DNA of 64,000 bases from Competibacter_A sp002352125 (GTDB taxonomy: Bacteria > Pseudomonadota > Gammaproteobacteria > Competibacterales > Competibacteraceae): assembly GCA_035441325.1 (NCBI GenBank), contig DAOROA010000011.1, positions 1 through 64,000 of the forward strand, written 5' to 3'. The position numbers were made by a program, and so were the translations under genes. The notes under the pieces were generated by a model. The model had not been told where the DNA came from, made no database searches, and saw nothing but the letters and a program-made list of their open reading frames with translations. Each line of letters begins with the position of its first letter. Within the stretch, counting starts at the first letter, position 1. Below are positions 54,869 to 63,464 of the stretch, in pieces.

Positions 54869-55624
54869 ATGCCCATCACCGTCAACGGCGTCGAGATCAC
54901 CGATGCCACCGTTCGCGCCGAGATGCAGCACCACCCAGCGCCGTCGCAGGAAGTAGCCGAATATTCGGCGAAACTGGCGCTGGTGGCCAAGGAGTTGCTG
55001 TTGCAGGAAGCCACCCGATTGAAGATCGCCGGCGTTGACGACGATGCGCGGATCGCGACGCTGATCGAGCGCGAGGTCCCGGTATCGTCGCCAAGCGAGG
55101 ACGATTGCCGGCGGTTTTTCCAGAGCAATCGTCAGCGGTTTCGGAGCGGCGATCTGTTCGAGGTTTCGCACATTCTGTGTGCTGCTCCACCGGACGACGC
55201 CGAAGCGCGCATCGCTGCCCGCACCCGCGCCGAGAGCGCCATCATGCAGCTTGGGGACGGCGGGCAATTTGCCGAACTGGCGAGCCGATGGTCGGACTGT
55301 CCCTCGAAAGAGGTCGGCGGCAGCCTGGGGCAGATCGGTTCCGGCCAAACCGTGCCGGAATTCGAGCGAGCGCTGTTCGCGATGCGGGAAGGCGAAATTT
55401 CCGGCCAGCCGGTGGAAAGCCGCTATGGGTTTCATGTGATTTGGCTAAGCCGGAAGGTCGAAGGTCGTGCGCTGGAATACGAGATGGTGCGCGACCATAT
55501 CGCCGAGCATCTGCGCGAAAGCTTGCAGCGACGGGCCGTCGGCCGGTATTTGTCTGGGCTGATGAGCCGCGCCACCATCGAAGGTATCGATCTCGTCGGC
55601 CCCGCTTCGTTACCGGCTCAATAG
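54869..55624 (+). CDS. Parvulin-type peptidyl-prolyl isomerase
   Basis: The 251-residue protein starts at an ATG with GGAGG nine bases upstream. An N-terminal helical part (YSAKLALVAKELLLQEATRL) is followed by a parvulin domain at about 100-205: LFEVSHILCAAPPDDAE, GGQFAELASRWSDCPSKEVG, GGSLGQIGSGQTVPEFERAL and SRYGFHVIWLSRK. This is the layout of NifM-like and nar-associated PpiC proteins. There is no signal peptide, so it acts in the cytoplasm. Position between narGHJI and molybdenum cofactor genes suggests help in folding of the nitrate reductase, although a terminator and 891 bases separate it from narI. Confidence 0.85.
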   Translation: MPITVNGVEITDATVRAEMQHHPAPSQEVAEYSAKLALVAKELLLQEATRLKIAGVDDDARIATLIEREVPVSSPSEDDCRRFFQSNRQRFRSGDLFEVSHILCAAPPDDAEARIAARTRAESAIMQLGDGGQFAELASRWSDCPSKEVGGSLGQIGSGQTVPEFERALFAMREGEISGQPVESRYGFHVIWLSRKVEGRALEYEMVRDHIAEHLRESLQRRAVGRYLSGLMSRATIEGIDLVGPASLPAQ

Positions 55625-55629
55625 CGGCG

Positions 55630-56157
55630 ATGAAGGTTCTCGGCATCGCTGGCTGGAGCGGTTGCGGCAAAACGACCTTGATCGTTGCCCTGATTCCGCG
55701 CTTGCGGGCGCGCGGGCTAACCGTATCGACTCTCAAGCATGCTCATCACGACGTCGATTTGGACACGCCTGGCAAGGATACCTTTCGCCATCGCGAAGCG
55801 GGCGCTCGCGAAGTAGTTTTGGCGACCGGTCGGCGCTGGGCGCTCTTGCATGAACTGCGCGACGAGCCGGAGCCATCGCTATCCGAATTGCTGGTTCACC
55901 TGCAACCGGTGGATCTGGTGCTGGTCGAAGGCTGGAAAACCGGCGCTTACCCCAAGCTAGAAATCTGGCGGCCCATCGCCGGGAACCAGCCGCCACGTTT
56001 CCCGACCGATCCGAGCATCGTCGCCGTCGCCAGCGAACCGTTGCTCGATCCCGCGCAAATGGGCCGGCCCGATCTGCCGGCGCTGTCGTTGGCCGATCTG
56101 AATGGCGTCGTAGAATTCGTCGTCCGGTTCGTCCGCGATACCGCTTCCGTTCCGTAA
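55630..56157 (+). CDS. mobB: Molybdopterin-guanine dinucleotide biosynthesis adapter MobB
   Basis: The 175-residue P-loop GTPase starts at the ATG at 55630, five bases after the parvulin gene stop. Walker A is GWSGCGKTTLI, and LKHAHHDVDLDTPGKDTFRH is the MobB signature, followed by LVLVEGWKTGAYPKLEIWR. MobB binds GTP and assists MobA in attaching GMP to molybdopterin, making the MGD cofactor needed by NarG. The spacing to moeA is 13 bases, so parvulin, mobB and moeA form one operon. No mobA is in the window. Confidence 0.92.
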   Translation: MKVLGIAGWSGCGKTTLIVALIPRLRARGLTVSTLKHAHHDVDLDTPGKDTFRHREAGAREVVLATGRRWALLHELRDEPEPSLSELLVHLQPVDLVLVEGWKTGAYPKLEIWRPIAGNQPPRFPTDPSIVAVASEPLLDPAQMGRPDLPALSLADLNGVVEFVVRFVRDTASVP

Positions 56158-56170
56158 AACGAGGTCTGTT

Positions 56171-57433
56171 ATGTCCGATTGTTGCGCGAGTGACCGGTTG
56201 CTGACGCTAGCCGAAGCCATCGATACCGCCCTCCGTTCCATCCGGCCGATTCGACAGACCAAAATGGTCCCCTTGTTGGATGCCTATGGTCGGGTGTTGG
56301 CCGCTGACCTGTTGGCGCGGCTGGACGTGCCGCCCCACGACAATTCGGCGATGGACGGTTTCGCGCTGTATCGGGCCGACCTGAAGCTGGATCAGCCAAG
56401 CCGGTTGCCGGTGGCCGGGCGGGCGCTGGCGGGTCATCCGTATGCCGATACGGTGCCGCGCGGCGCGGCAGTACGGATCGCTACCGGGGCCATGCTGCCG
56501 GATGGTCCGGACGCGGTGGTGATGCAGGAGCAATGCTGGATTGCTCCGGACGAAAGCTGGATCGAGATCGCTTGCAACGTGGCCGCACGACTGAAACCGG
56601 GGGAAAACATCCGTCGCCGCGGCGAAGACGTGCGAGCCGACACGTTATTGTTGTCGCGCGGCTTGCGATTGCGCCCGCAAGACGTATCGCTAGCGGCGGG
56701 GCAGGGTATCGCTGCCTTGGAAGTAGTGCGCCAGCCGCGAGTAGCAGTAGCTTCGACTGGCGACGAATTGTTCGAGCCGGGTTCCAAGTTGCCAACCGGT
56801 GCCATTTACGAATCGAACCGCTACACTCTGATCGGCCTGTTGCAGCGGTTGGGTTGCGTGGTAACCGATTTGGGCATTCTGCGCGACGAGCGGGATAGGG
56901 TGCTCCCGGCGTTGAAGGATGCAGCGGCAACGCACGATATGCTGTTGACCTCCGGCGGGGTATCGGTGGGTACGGCGGATCTGGTTAAGGATGTGATCGC
57001 GGAATTGGGGAAAATCGAGTTTTGGCGATTAGCGGTCAAACCGGGCAAACCGGTGACCTTTGGTTGGATCGATAATTGCTTGATATTGGGCCTGCCCGGC
57101 AATCCTGTGTCGGTGGCGGTAGCATTCCTGATGTTCGCCCGGCCGCTGTTGCTAAGGCTGATGGGGGCGGAGGCCACCGAACCATTGCGGTTGCGGGCGC
57201 TGGCGGATTTCCAGTTCCGCCGCAAGCCGGGCCGGCGCGAGTGGCTGCGGGCGCGGTTGCGCTACGATCCCGAACAGAAACCTGTGGTTAGCCTCTATCA
57301 CACCAATAGCTCCGGTGCGCTGTCGTCGCTGTCGTGGGCTGAGGGGTTGGTAGAACTGCCGGAAGACTGCGCCGGCGTTGCGCCGGGCGATGCAGTGGAG
57401 TACTTGCCCTTTAGCGGATTGGAAGTGGAGTAG
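56171..57433 (+). CDS. moeA: Molybdopterin molybdotransferase MoeA
   Basis: The 420-residue protein starts at an ATG with GAGG six bases upstream and inserts molybdate into adenylylated molybdopterin. Family signatures are clear: PPHDNSAMDGFAL, ATGAMLPDGPDAVVMQE, RRRGEDVRAD, VAVASTGDELFEPG, LTSGGVSVGTADLVKDV and LPGNPVSVAVAF. Length is normal. It ends the parvulin-mobB-moeA operon and is followed by the 301-base region before the polysaccharide cluster. Confidence 0.95.
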   Translation: MSDCCASDRLLTLAEAIDTALRSIRPIRQTKMVPLLDAYGRVLAADLLARLDVPPHDNSAMDGFALYRADLKLDQPSRLPVAGRALAGHPYADTVPRGAAVRIATGAMLPDGPDAVVMQEQCWIAPDESWIEIACNVAARLKPGENIRRRGEDVRADTLLLSRGLRLRPQDVSLAAGQGIAALEVVRQPRVAVASTGDELFEPGSKLPTGAIYESNRYTLIGLLQRLGCVVTDLGILRDERDRVLPALKDAAATHDMLLTSGGVSVGTADLVKDVIAELGKIEFWRLAVKPGKPVTFGWIDNCLILGLPGNPVSVAVAFLMFARPLLLRLMGAEATEPLRLRALADFQFRRKPGRREWLRARLRYDPEQKPVVSLYHTNSSGALSSLSWAEGLVELPEDCAGVAPGDAVEYLPFSGLEVE

Positions 57434-57734
57434 TCGGTTTTGTTTGAGTGGTTCAAATTGAACTCCGGCAAATAACTTCAAGTTATGTTTGTGGTCGCTT
57501 AGTGCAACAAAACATGTCGCCCAAGGTCGCTTATGGCCCTGTTTTTTTCGCGCCTATTTTGGGTTGAGATCTGTGTCGGACACAAGGGTCACGCTTGGCA
57601 CGATGTGTGAGGCAGATTCTTCCAAGGAAGGTTGAGAAGATCGATGATGTGAAACACTGTAGTGTTTTGCAGGGCGGTAGCGTGTTTAAAAGCTTTTTAG
57701 GCCAACGATTAAATTCACGTAATCTTAAAGATCC
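57434..57734. promoter_or_regulatory. Control region of the polysaccharide cluster
   Basis: The 301 bases before the deacetylase gene contain a perfect palindrome TGTGTC-G-GACACA (57572-57584). Just after it, TGGCAC at 57596-57601 and a TG at the right distance resemble a sigma54 -24/-12 promoter, though the -12 part (GTGAG instead of TTGCA) is poor. XrtA/PEP-CTERM polysaccharide genes are often under sigma54 and PrsK/PrsR control, which fits. The promoter call is tentative. Confidence 0.35.
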
Positions 57735-58610
57735 ATGCGCAATGCTCTGACGGTCGATGTCGAGGATTATTTTCAGGTCGCTGCCTTTGCGCGACAGATC
57801 GACGCGGCAACTTGGAATCGGTTTCCGCTCCGGGTCGAACGCAATACGCATCGGTTGCTAGATTTATTTGCAGAACAGGATGTTCGGGCAACTTTCTTCG
57901 TGCTGGGTTGGGTGGCAGAACGCTGTCCGGATTTAGTGCGGGCGATTGCGGACCAGGGCCATGAAGTGGCCTGCCACGGCTATTCGCATCAGCTGATCTA
58001 TGGACAGACTCCTGCTATCTTCCGTGCGGAGACGATTCGGGCCAAGGCGCGCCTGGAGGATCAGGCGCAGCGTCCGGTGTTGGGCTACCGGGCGGCCAGT
58101 TACTCCATCACGAGACATTCGCTGTGGGCGCTCGACATTCTGACCGAGCTGGGGTTTGCCTACGATTCGAGCATCTTCCCGATCCATCACGACCGCTACG
58201 GTATTCCAGATAGTCCCCGCTGGCCCTACCGCCTCGATACGCCGAGTGGGGGTTCTCTCATCGAATTTCCACCTTCGACCTTGGCGGTCGGCGCTTATCG
58301 GTTGCCGGTGGCGGGTGGTGGCTATTTCCGGATTTATCCGTATCAACTGACCCGTTTCGCTCTGTCCCGGATCAATCGAGTGGAAAAACGACCGTTCATT
58401 TTTTATCTGCATCCCTGGGAGATCGATCCGGAACAGCCCCGCATCCGTGCCAGTTGGTTGTCCGCTTTTCGCCACTATACGAATTTGAGCCGATGCGAGG
58501 AGCGGTTAAATCGATTGTTACGGGATTTTCAATTTGCCACAGCAAAGGACGTGCTGGAGGGCTTGGCGGTCGCGGTGGCCATTTCCAGTACGGCGTTCGT
58601 CACGGCATAA
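57735..58610 (+). CDS. XrtA/PEP-CTERM-type polysaccharide deacetylase
   Basis: The 291-residue protein is a NodB-fold deacetylase of the type found in exosortase A (XrtA) clusters. Motifs: ALTVDVEDYFQVAAF (metal Asp and catalytic Asp), ATFFVLGWVAERCPDLVRAI, HEVACHGYSHQLIY (metal His pair), LGYRAASYSIT (catalytic Arg), and FYLHPWEIDPEQPR at the end. There is no signal peptide. It should remove acetyl groups from a glycan during exopolysaccharide or glycolipid synthesis. The next gene starts five bases after its stop. Confidence 0.85.
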   Translation: MRNALTVDVEDYFQVAAFARQIDAATWNRFPLRVERNTHRLLDLFAEQDVRATFFVLGWVAERCPDLVRAIADQGHEVACHGYSHQLIYGQTPAIFRAETIRAKARLEDQAQRPVLGYRAASYSITRHSLWALDILTELGFAYDSSIFPIHHDRYGIPDSPRWPYRLDTPSGGSLIEFPPSTLAVGAYRLPVAGGGYFRIYPYQLTRFALSRINRVEKRPFIFYLHPWEIDPEQPRIRASWLSAFRHYTNLSRCEERLNRLLRDFQFATAKDVLEGLAVAVAISSTAFVTA

Positions 58611-58615
58611 TCATC

Positions 58616-60655
58616 ATGTGTGGAGTTGCTGGCATCGCCGCGCTATTGGCGCGAACCCGGATCAGCGAGCCAGACGTGCATCGCATGTTGCCGGCCTTGC
58701 GCCATCGCGGTCCGGATGACAGCGGCGTCTATCTCGATCCCCACGGTCGAATTGGTTTGGGCCATACTCGCCTGAGCATCATCGACCTGGCAGGCGGTGT
58801 TCAGCCGATGCCCAACGAGGATCAGACCGTCTGGGTCTCGTTCAATGGCGAAATTTTTAACTATATCGAGCTGCGTGAGATCCTGCAGAAAACGGGACAC
58901 CGTTTCAGTACCCACAGCGATACCGAGGTCATCGTCCACGCCTACGAGCAATATGGCGATGATTTCGTGCAATACCTGAATGGCCAGTTTGCCATCGCGC
59001 TGTGGGATGCCAACCGCCAGCGTCTGCTGCTCGTTCGGGATCGAGTCGGGATTCTGCCGCTGTTTTATACCTGCCAAGGCGAGCGATTGTTGTTCGCCTC
59101 GGAAATCAAGGCATTGTTGCCCTTGCTGGCGGAAGCGCCCCGCATCTCGCCGACAGCGTTGGATCAGATATTCACTTTCTGGGCGCCCCGCAGTCCAAAT
59201 ACTTTATTTGAGGGCATTTTTGAGGTACCGCCTGGCCACCTGCTGGTACTGGAAAACGGCCATTTACGCGAGTCGATGTACTGGGACTGGCGCTTTCCCG
59301 AACAAGGGGAATATCTTACCGGTTCGGACGCTGAGCTAGCCGAGCAGTTATACGAACTGTTGGCTGACGCTACGCGCATCCGCTTGCGGGCGGATGTTCC
59401 AGTCGGAGCCTATCTTTCTGGTGGACTGGATTCTTCGGCGTTGGTGGCTTTGATCCGCCGCCACTCGGCCGCCCCGCTCAAGACCTTTTCGATTGGCTTT
59501 GAGGAAAAGTCGCTCGATGAATCGGTGTTTCAACAACAATTGGTCGAGCATCTGGGCGTGGAGCACCGTCGCGTTTTTTGCCATAACCGCGACGTGGCTG
59601 AGGATTTTCCGGCGACAGTCTTCCATGCCGAAACGGCCATCCTGCGCACCGCCCCCACGCCTATGCACCGGCTCTCCAAGCTGGTGTACGATTCGGGCTA
59701 CAAAGTGGTGCTGACCGGCGAAGGTTCCGACGAAGCCCTGGGCGGCTACGATCTATTCAAGGAAGCCAAGATTCGCCAGTTCTGGGCGCGTCATCCGCAA
59801 TCCGAGTGGCGTCCCCTGCTGCTGAAGGCACTGTATCCCTATCTGGAAACCTCCGGCGCTCAAGCGAAAACCTACCTGCGCAATTTTTACGGCATCGGCC
59901 TGGACCATCCCGATCAGCCGGGCTTCAGCCATCTCACACGCTGGTTCACCACCGCGCAATGCAAGGCCTTTTTCTCGTCGGAACTTACTGCCACGCTGCG
60001 TGAAGACGCAGCCGCTCGGCTGACTGGGCAGTTACCGCCCGAGTTCGGTCGCTGGCACCCGTTCAATCGCGCGCAGTATCTGGAAGCTAAGACCCTGCTG
60101 GGCAGCTACTTGTTGTGCTCCCAGGGCGACCGGATGCTGATGGCTAACTCAGTGGAAGGCAGGTTTCCCTTTCTGGATCATCGGGTGATCGAATTTGCCA
60201 ATCGCTTGCGGCCGCGTCTGAAAATGCGCGCGCTGAACGAGAAGTTTCTGCTCAAGCAAGCAATGGCCACCTATCTGCCTCGGCAAATTATCGAGCGGCA
60301 CAAGCAGCCCTATCGGGCCCCGGACATTCCAGCGTTTTTTTCCGGGCGGCCGCCGGCTTATGTGGATGAGCTGTTGAGCGAGGAAAAGCTCAGGTGCTAC
60401 GGCTATTTCGATGCGAAAAGAGTCAGCTTCCTGCTGAACAAGGCCCGTCGAGGTAGCGCGATCGCCTATAAGGACAACATGGCGCTGGTCGGAATTCTTT
60501 CCACCCAGTTGTGCCATAATTATTTTATTGAACGATTTTCTCAAACTACCCGCGAGATGAGTGAACATCTCGTCGATTTGTCCAGGACTAGCAATGCTTA
60601 TCAAGCAAACTATTCGCCGCTACATTTTGGAAAATTTCCTGTTCACCGACGATGA
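58616..60655 (+). CDS. asnB: Asparagine synthase-like glutamine amidotransferase
   Basis: The 679-residue protein begins MCGVAGIAALLA, with Cys-2 as the glutaminase nucleophile, followed by LRHRGPDDSGVY and VSFNGEIFNYIELR. The synthetase half has the PP-loop VGAYLSGGLDSSALVALI and LTGEGSDEALGGYDLF. It is longer than E. coli AsnB and more like the amidotransferases of XrtA/PEP-CTERM clusters, which may amidate a glycan or a sugar acid instead of aspartate. The acyl carrier protein gene overlaps its last 62 bases. The gene symbol reflects family only; the acceptor is unknown. Confidence 0.82.
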   Translation: MCGVAGIAALLARTRISEPDVHRMLPALRHRGPDDSGVYLDPHGRIGLGHTRLSIIDLAGGVQPMPNEDQTVWVSFNGEIFNYIELREILQKTGHRFSTHSDTEVIVHAYEQYGDDFVQYLNGQFAIALWDANRQRLLLVRDRVGILPLFYTCQGERLLFASEIKALLPLLAEAPRISPTALDQIFTFWAPRSPNTLFEGIFEVPPGHLLVLENGHLRESMYWDWRFPEQGEYLTGSDAELAEQLYELLADATRIRLRADVPVGAYLSGGLDSSALVALIRRHSAAPLKTFSIGFEEKSLDESVFQQQLVEHLGVEHRRVFCHNRDVAEDFPATVFHAETAILRTAPTPMHRLSKLVYDSGYKVVLTGEGSDEALGGYDLFKEAKIRQFWARHPQSEWRPLLLKALYPYLETSGAQAKTYLRNFYGIGLDHPDQPGFSHLTRWFTTAQCKAFFSSELTATLREDAAARLTGQLPPEFGRWHPFNRAQYLEAKTLLGSYLLCSQGDRMLMANSVEGRFPFLDHRVIEFANRLRPRLKMRALNEKFLLKQAMATYLPRQIIERHKQPYRAPDIPAFFSGRPPAYVDELLSEEKLRCYGYFDAKRVSFLLNKARRGSAIAYKDNMALVGILSTQLCHNYFIERFSQTTREMSEHLVDLSRTSNAYQANYSPLHFGKFPVHRR

Positions 60656-60848
60656 ATCGGCTTTACAGGATGGTGATTCTTTTCTCGCTGCGGGCATGAT
60701 CGATTCGACGGGTGTTCTGGAGATCACCCTTTTCATCGAGGAAACCTTCGGCCTCAAGGTCAAGGATGATGAAATGCTGCCGGAAAATCTTGATTCCGTG
60801 GATAATCTGGTTGCCTTCATCCAGCGCAAACAGGTTGTTGCCGCTTAA
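60594..60848 (+). CDS. Acyl carrier protein
   Basis: The 84-residue protein starts at the ATG at 60594, overlapping the end of the amidotransferase gene, with AGGA eight bases upstream. The phosphopantetheine site is Ser-38 in FLAAGMIDSTGVLEITLFIE, a DST variant of the usual DSL motif. Acidic residues in helix II/III (EETFGLKVKDDEMLPENLDS) are typical of carrier proteins. It should carry an acyl group between the ligase and the ketosynthase encoded next to it, not serve general fatty acid synthesis. Confidence 0.9.
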   Translation: MLIKQTIRRYILENFLFTDDESALQDGDSFLAAGMIDSTGVLEITLFIEETFGLKVKDDEMLPENLDSVDNLVAFIQRKQVVAA

Positions 60849-60857
60849 AGCAGAATC

Positions 60858-62429
60858 GTGAGCACCACCTTCCGCCTCCTGCAAGAGATTCTGCTCAATG
60901 CGGCTGCGCGCTATCCGGATCGTACGGCGCTGGTCGCTGGCGATCTTCGATTAAGCTATCGGGAGGTGGCGGATTACGCCTGTCGCCTTGCCCACGCCCT
61001 ACGCCAGCGCGGTGTAGGGCGTGGCGGTCGTGTTGTAATTTTCATGGACAATGACTGGCGGTGTGCCGCGTCGATCTTCGGCGTGCTGCTGGCCGGCGGC
61101 GTGTTTGTCGCCATCAACTCCCAGACCAAACGCGATAAGCTGGCGTTTATCCTGCGCGATGCAGGCGCTCGCGTATTGCTCAGCAAATCCAATCTGGCAT
61201 GGGTATTCGGCCCAGTGGCAGATCAGTTTCCAACCCTGCAGGTGCTGTGCGCGCCCGACACCGAGGCGTTGCCGGTGGGGGTGGAAAACCTGGACGAGGT
61301 GCTGGCCGACTTGCCAGCTACGCCGCCGCCCCAATCTGCGATCTCGCTGGATTTGGCCGGGCTGCTTTACACGTCCGGCACCACTGGCGAACCTAAGGGG
61401 GTGATGCATACTCACCAATCACTTTTGTTCGTGTTGGACAGCATCAACGATTATCTCGGTATTTCCGAGGATGATCGCCTGTTCTCTGCGCTGCCGCTCA
61501 ACTTCGGCTACGGTCTATTTCAGTGGTTTTCGGCGGTACGTGCTGGTGCGATGCTGGTGCTAGAACGCTCGTTCACTTATCCGGCGCAGGTGTTCAAGCG
61601 CATGCGCGATGAAATCGTAACCGGTTTTGCCGGCGTACCTACGATCTATGCCATGTTGCTGGACCAGGACGCCAAGCAACCGCTTCGCTTTCCCAGTGTA
61701 CGATTGCTAACAAATGCCGCTGCAGCACTACCAGCGGAGTTTATTTCGGGTATCCGGCGAATATTTCCACAAGCCGGCTTATACAAGATGTATGGCCAAA
61801 CCGAGTGTATCCGTAGCGCTTTCCTGGAGCCCGCTTTGGCCGAGATCAAGCCCGAATCGGTGGGATGCGCGATTCCCGGCACCGAACTGCTGCTATTTGG
61901 GGAAGACGGACGGCCAGTGGCGCCAGGCGAAATAGGTATCCTTTACGTGCGCGGCCCGCATGTGATGCGGGGTTACTGGAATCAACCAGAGAAAACCGCT
62001 GAAGTGCTCGTACCGGGTCCGCTTCCTGGCGAGTTTTTGCTGAAGAGCGGTGATTTGTTCCGCCAAGATGTAGAGGGTGATTTCTATTTCGTCGCGCGTG
62101 GCGACGAAATAATCAAAAGCCGAGGTGAAAAGATTAGCCCTGCCGAGGTCGAGAATGCCATTTACAGTCTGTCCGCCGTGCGGGAAGCCGTGGTAGTTGG
62201 TATTCCTGATCGATTGCAAGGCGAGGCGGTGTGCGCCTTTGTCACATTGCGCGAAGGCGATAAGCTGAGCGCACAGCAGATTAAGCGAGTGTGCAGCGAG
62301 CGGCTGGAAAACTACATGGTTCCCAAGCACGTTCTGTTGGTATCCGAACTGCCGCGCACCGAGAACGGCAAGTTATCCCGCAAGCTGGTTCTGGAACAGT
62401 ACGCCGCATTGCTCGCGCAATCGGCCTAA
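60858..62429 (+). CDS. Acyl-activating AMP ligase
   Basis: The gene starts at a GTG nine bases after the carrier protein stop and encodes 523 residues. It is an ANL-superfamily adenylating enzyme: LLYTSGTTGEPKGVMHTHQS (P-loop motif A3), KMYGQTECIRS, YFVARGDEIIKSRGEKISPA and the C-terminal catalytic Lys in LPRTENGKLSRK. It should activate a carboxylic acid as acyl-AMP and load it on CoA or the adjacent carrier protein. Similar ligases occur in XrtA/PEP-CTERM clusters. The acid used is unknown. Confidence 0.88.
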   Translation: MSTTFRLLQEILLNAAARYPDRTALVAGDLRLSYREVADYACRLAHALRQRGVGRGGRVVIFMDNDWRCAASIFGVLLAGGVFVAINSQTKRDKLAFILRDAGARVLLSKSNLAWVFGPVADQFPTLQVLCAPDTEALPVGVENLDEVLADLPATPPPQSAISLDLAGLLYTSGTTGEPKGVMHTHQSLLFVLDSINDYLGISEDDRLFSALPLNFGYGLFQWFSAVRAGAMLVLERSFTYPAQVFKRMRDEIVTGFAGVPTIYAMLLDQDAKQPLRFPSVRLLTNAAAALPAEFISGIRRIFPQAGLYKMYGQTECIRSAFLEPALAEIKPESVGCAIPGTELLLFGEDGRPVAPGEIGILYVRGPHVMRGYWNQPEKTAEVLVPGPLPGEFLLKSGDLFRQDVEGDFYFVARGDEIIKSRGEKISPAEVENAIYSLSAVREAVVVGIPDRLQGEAVCAFVTLREGDKLSAQQIKRVCSERLENYMVPKHVLLVSELPRTENGKLSRKLVLEQYAALLAQSA

Positions 62430-62450
62430 TTTATCACTGAGGAGTGCACC

Positions 62451-63452
62451 ATGTCCCTGGGTCTTGCCGCCGCCCTGAAACTCGACGAGGCCGGCGAGGT
62501 CGCCAAGATCGCCGAACGCATGCGCGAATTGCTGCGCAGCCACCTGCATCGCCGTGGCCTGGTCGTCGCCATTTCCGGAGGCATCGACAGCTCGGTCTGT
62601 GCTGCCTTGGCCGTACGAGCTGTGGGACGTGAGCGGGTGTTTGGCCTGCTGCTGCCGGAACGCGATTCCGCCTCCGACAGCTCTATTCGTGGTCGCAAAG
62701 TAGTCGGGCAGCTCGGCATCCACTACGAGGAATGCGATATTGCCCCCGTGCTGGACGCATTGGGCTGTTACCGCTGGCGCGACGCGGCCATTCGCGCCGT
62801 CTTTCCGGCGTATGCAGACGGTTGGAAAAATAAGATCGTCATCGCCGGTGGGCAGACTGGCCACTTCAACTTTTTCAAACTGGTGGTGCAATCACCGGAT
62901 GGGCAGATTTTCGAGGAGCGGCTCGACTCGAAGAATTACCTGCAAATCGTCGCTGCCACCAATTTCAAGCAACGGGTACGCAAGACCTTGGAATATTTTC
63001 ATGCGGATCGTTTGCATTACGCAGTGGTCGGCACGCCGAATCGCCTGGAATACGACCAAGGCTTTTTCGTGAAGAATGGCGACGGCTCGGCTGATTTGAA
63101 ACCAATCGCGCATTTGTACAAAACTCAAGTTTATGCGCTGGCGGAATATCTGGGATTCCCCGAGGAGATTTGTAACGTCCAGCCCACCACCGATACTTAC
63201 AGCATGACGCAAGGACAGGATGAATTTTATTTTGCACTTCCTTACGGCGAGATGGATATCGCTTTGTTGGCTTACAACAGCGGTGAACCAGCCACCGCCT
63301 TAGCGATGGAGTTGGGCTTCAGCGTTGAGCAAGCGGAATTGATTTACCGCGACATCGAAGCCAAACGCAGAACTACGGCAATGCTGCATTGGCCAGCAAT
63401 TCCGGTAGAGGCAGTAATTGGCCCGAATACCAAACCGCCGACACCTGTTTGA
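62451..63452 (+). CDS. NAD synthase-like ATP-dependent ligase
   Basis: The 333-residue protein has the PP-loop SGGIDSSVCAALAV (Ser-42 to Ser-48) of NAD synthase/NadE-type ligases and HYAVVGTPNRLEYDQGFFVK. PIAHLYKTQVYALAEYLGFP matches the NadE core as well. It lacks the glutaminase domain of long NadE proteins. An insert near residue 115-160 (NKIVIAGGQTGHFNFFKLVV) is not in housekeeping NadE. Its place between an acyl ligase and a ketosynthase suggests a pathway-specific amide-forming reaction rather than NAD synthesis. The family is sure; the exact substrate is not. Confidence 0.8.
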   Translation: MSLGLAAALKLDEAGEVAKIAERMRELLRSHLHRRGLVVAISGGIDSSVCAALAVRAVGRERVFGLLLPERDSASDSSIRGRKVVGQLGIHYEECDIAPVLDALGCYRWRDAAIRAVFPAYADGWKNKIVIAGGQTGHFNFFKLVVQSPDGQIFEERLDSKNYLQIVAATNFKQRVRKTLEYFHADRLHYAVVGTPNRLEYDQGFFVKNGDGSADLKPIAHLYKTQVYALAEYLGFPEEICNVQPTTDTYSMTQGQDEFYFALPYGEMDIALLAYNSGEPATALAMELGFSVEQAELIYRDIEAKRRTTAMLHWPAIPVEAVIGPNTKPPTPV

Positions 63453-63464
63453 AAGGAATTTTCC

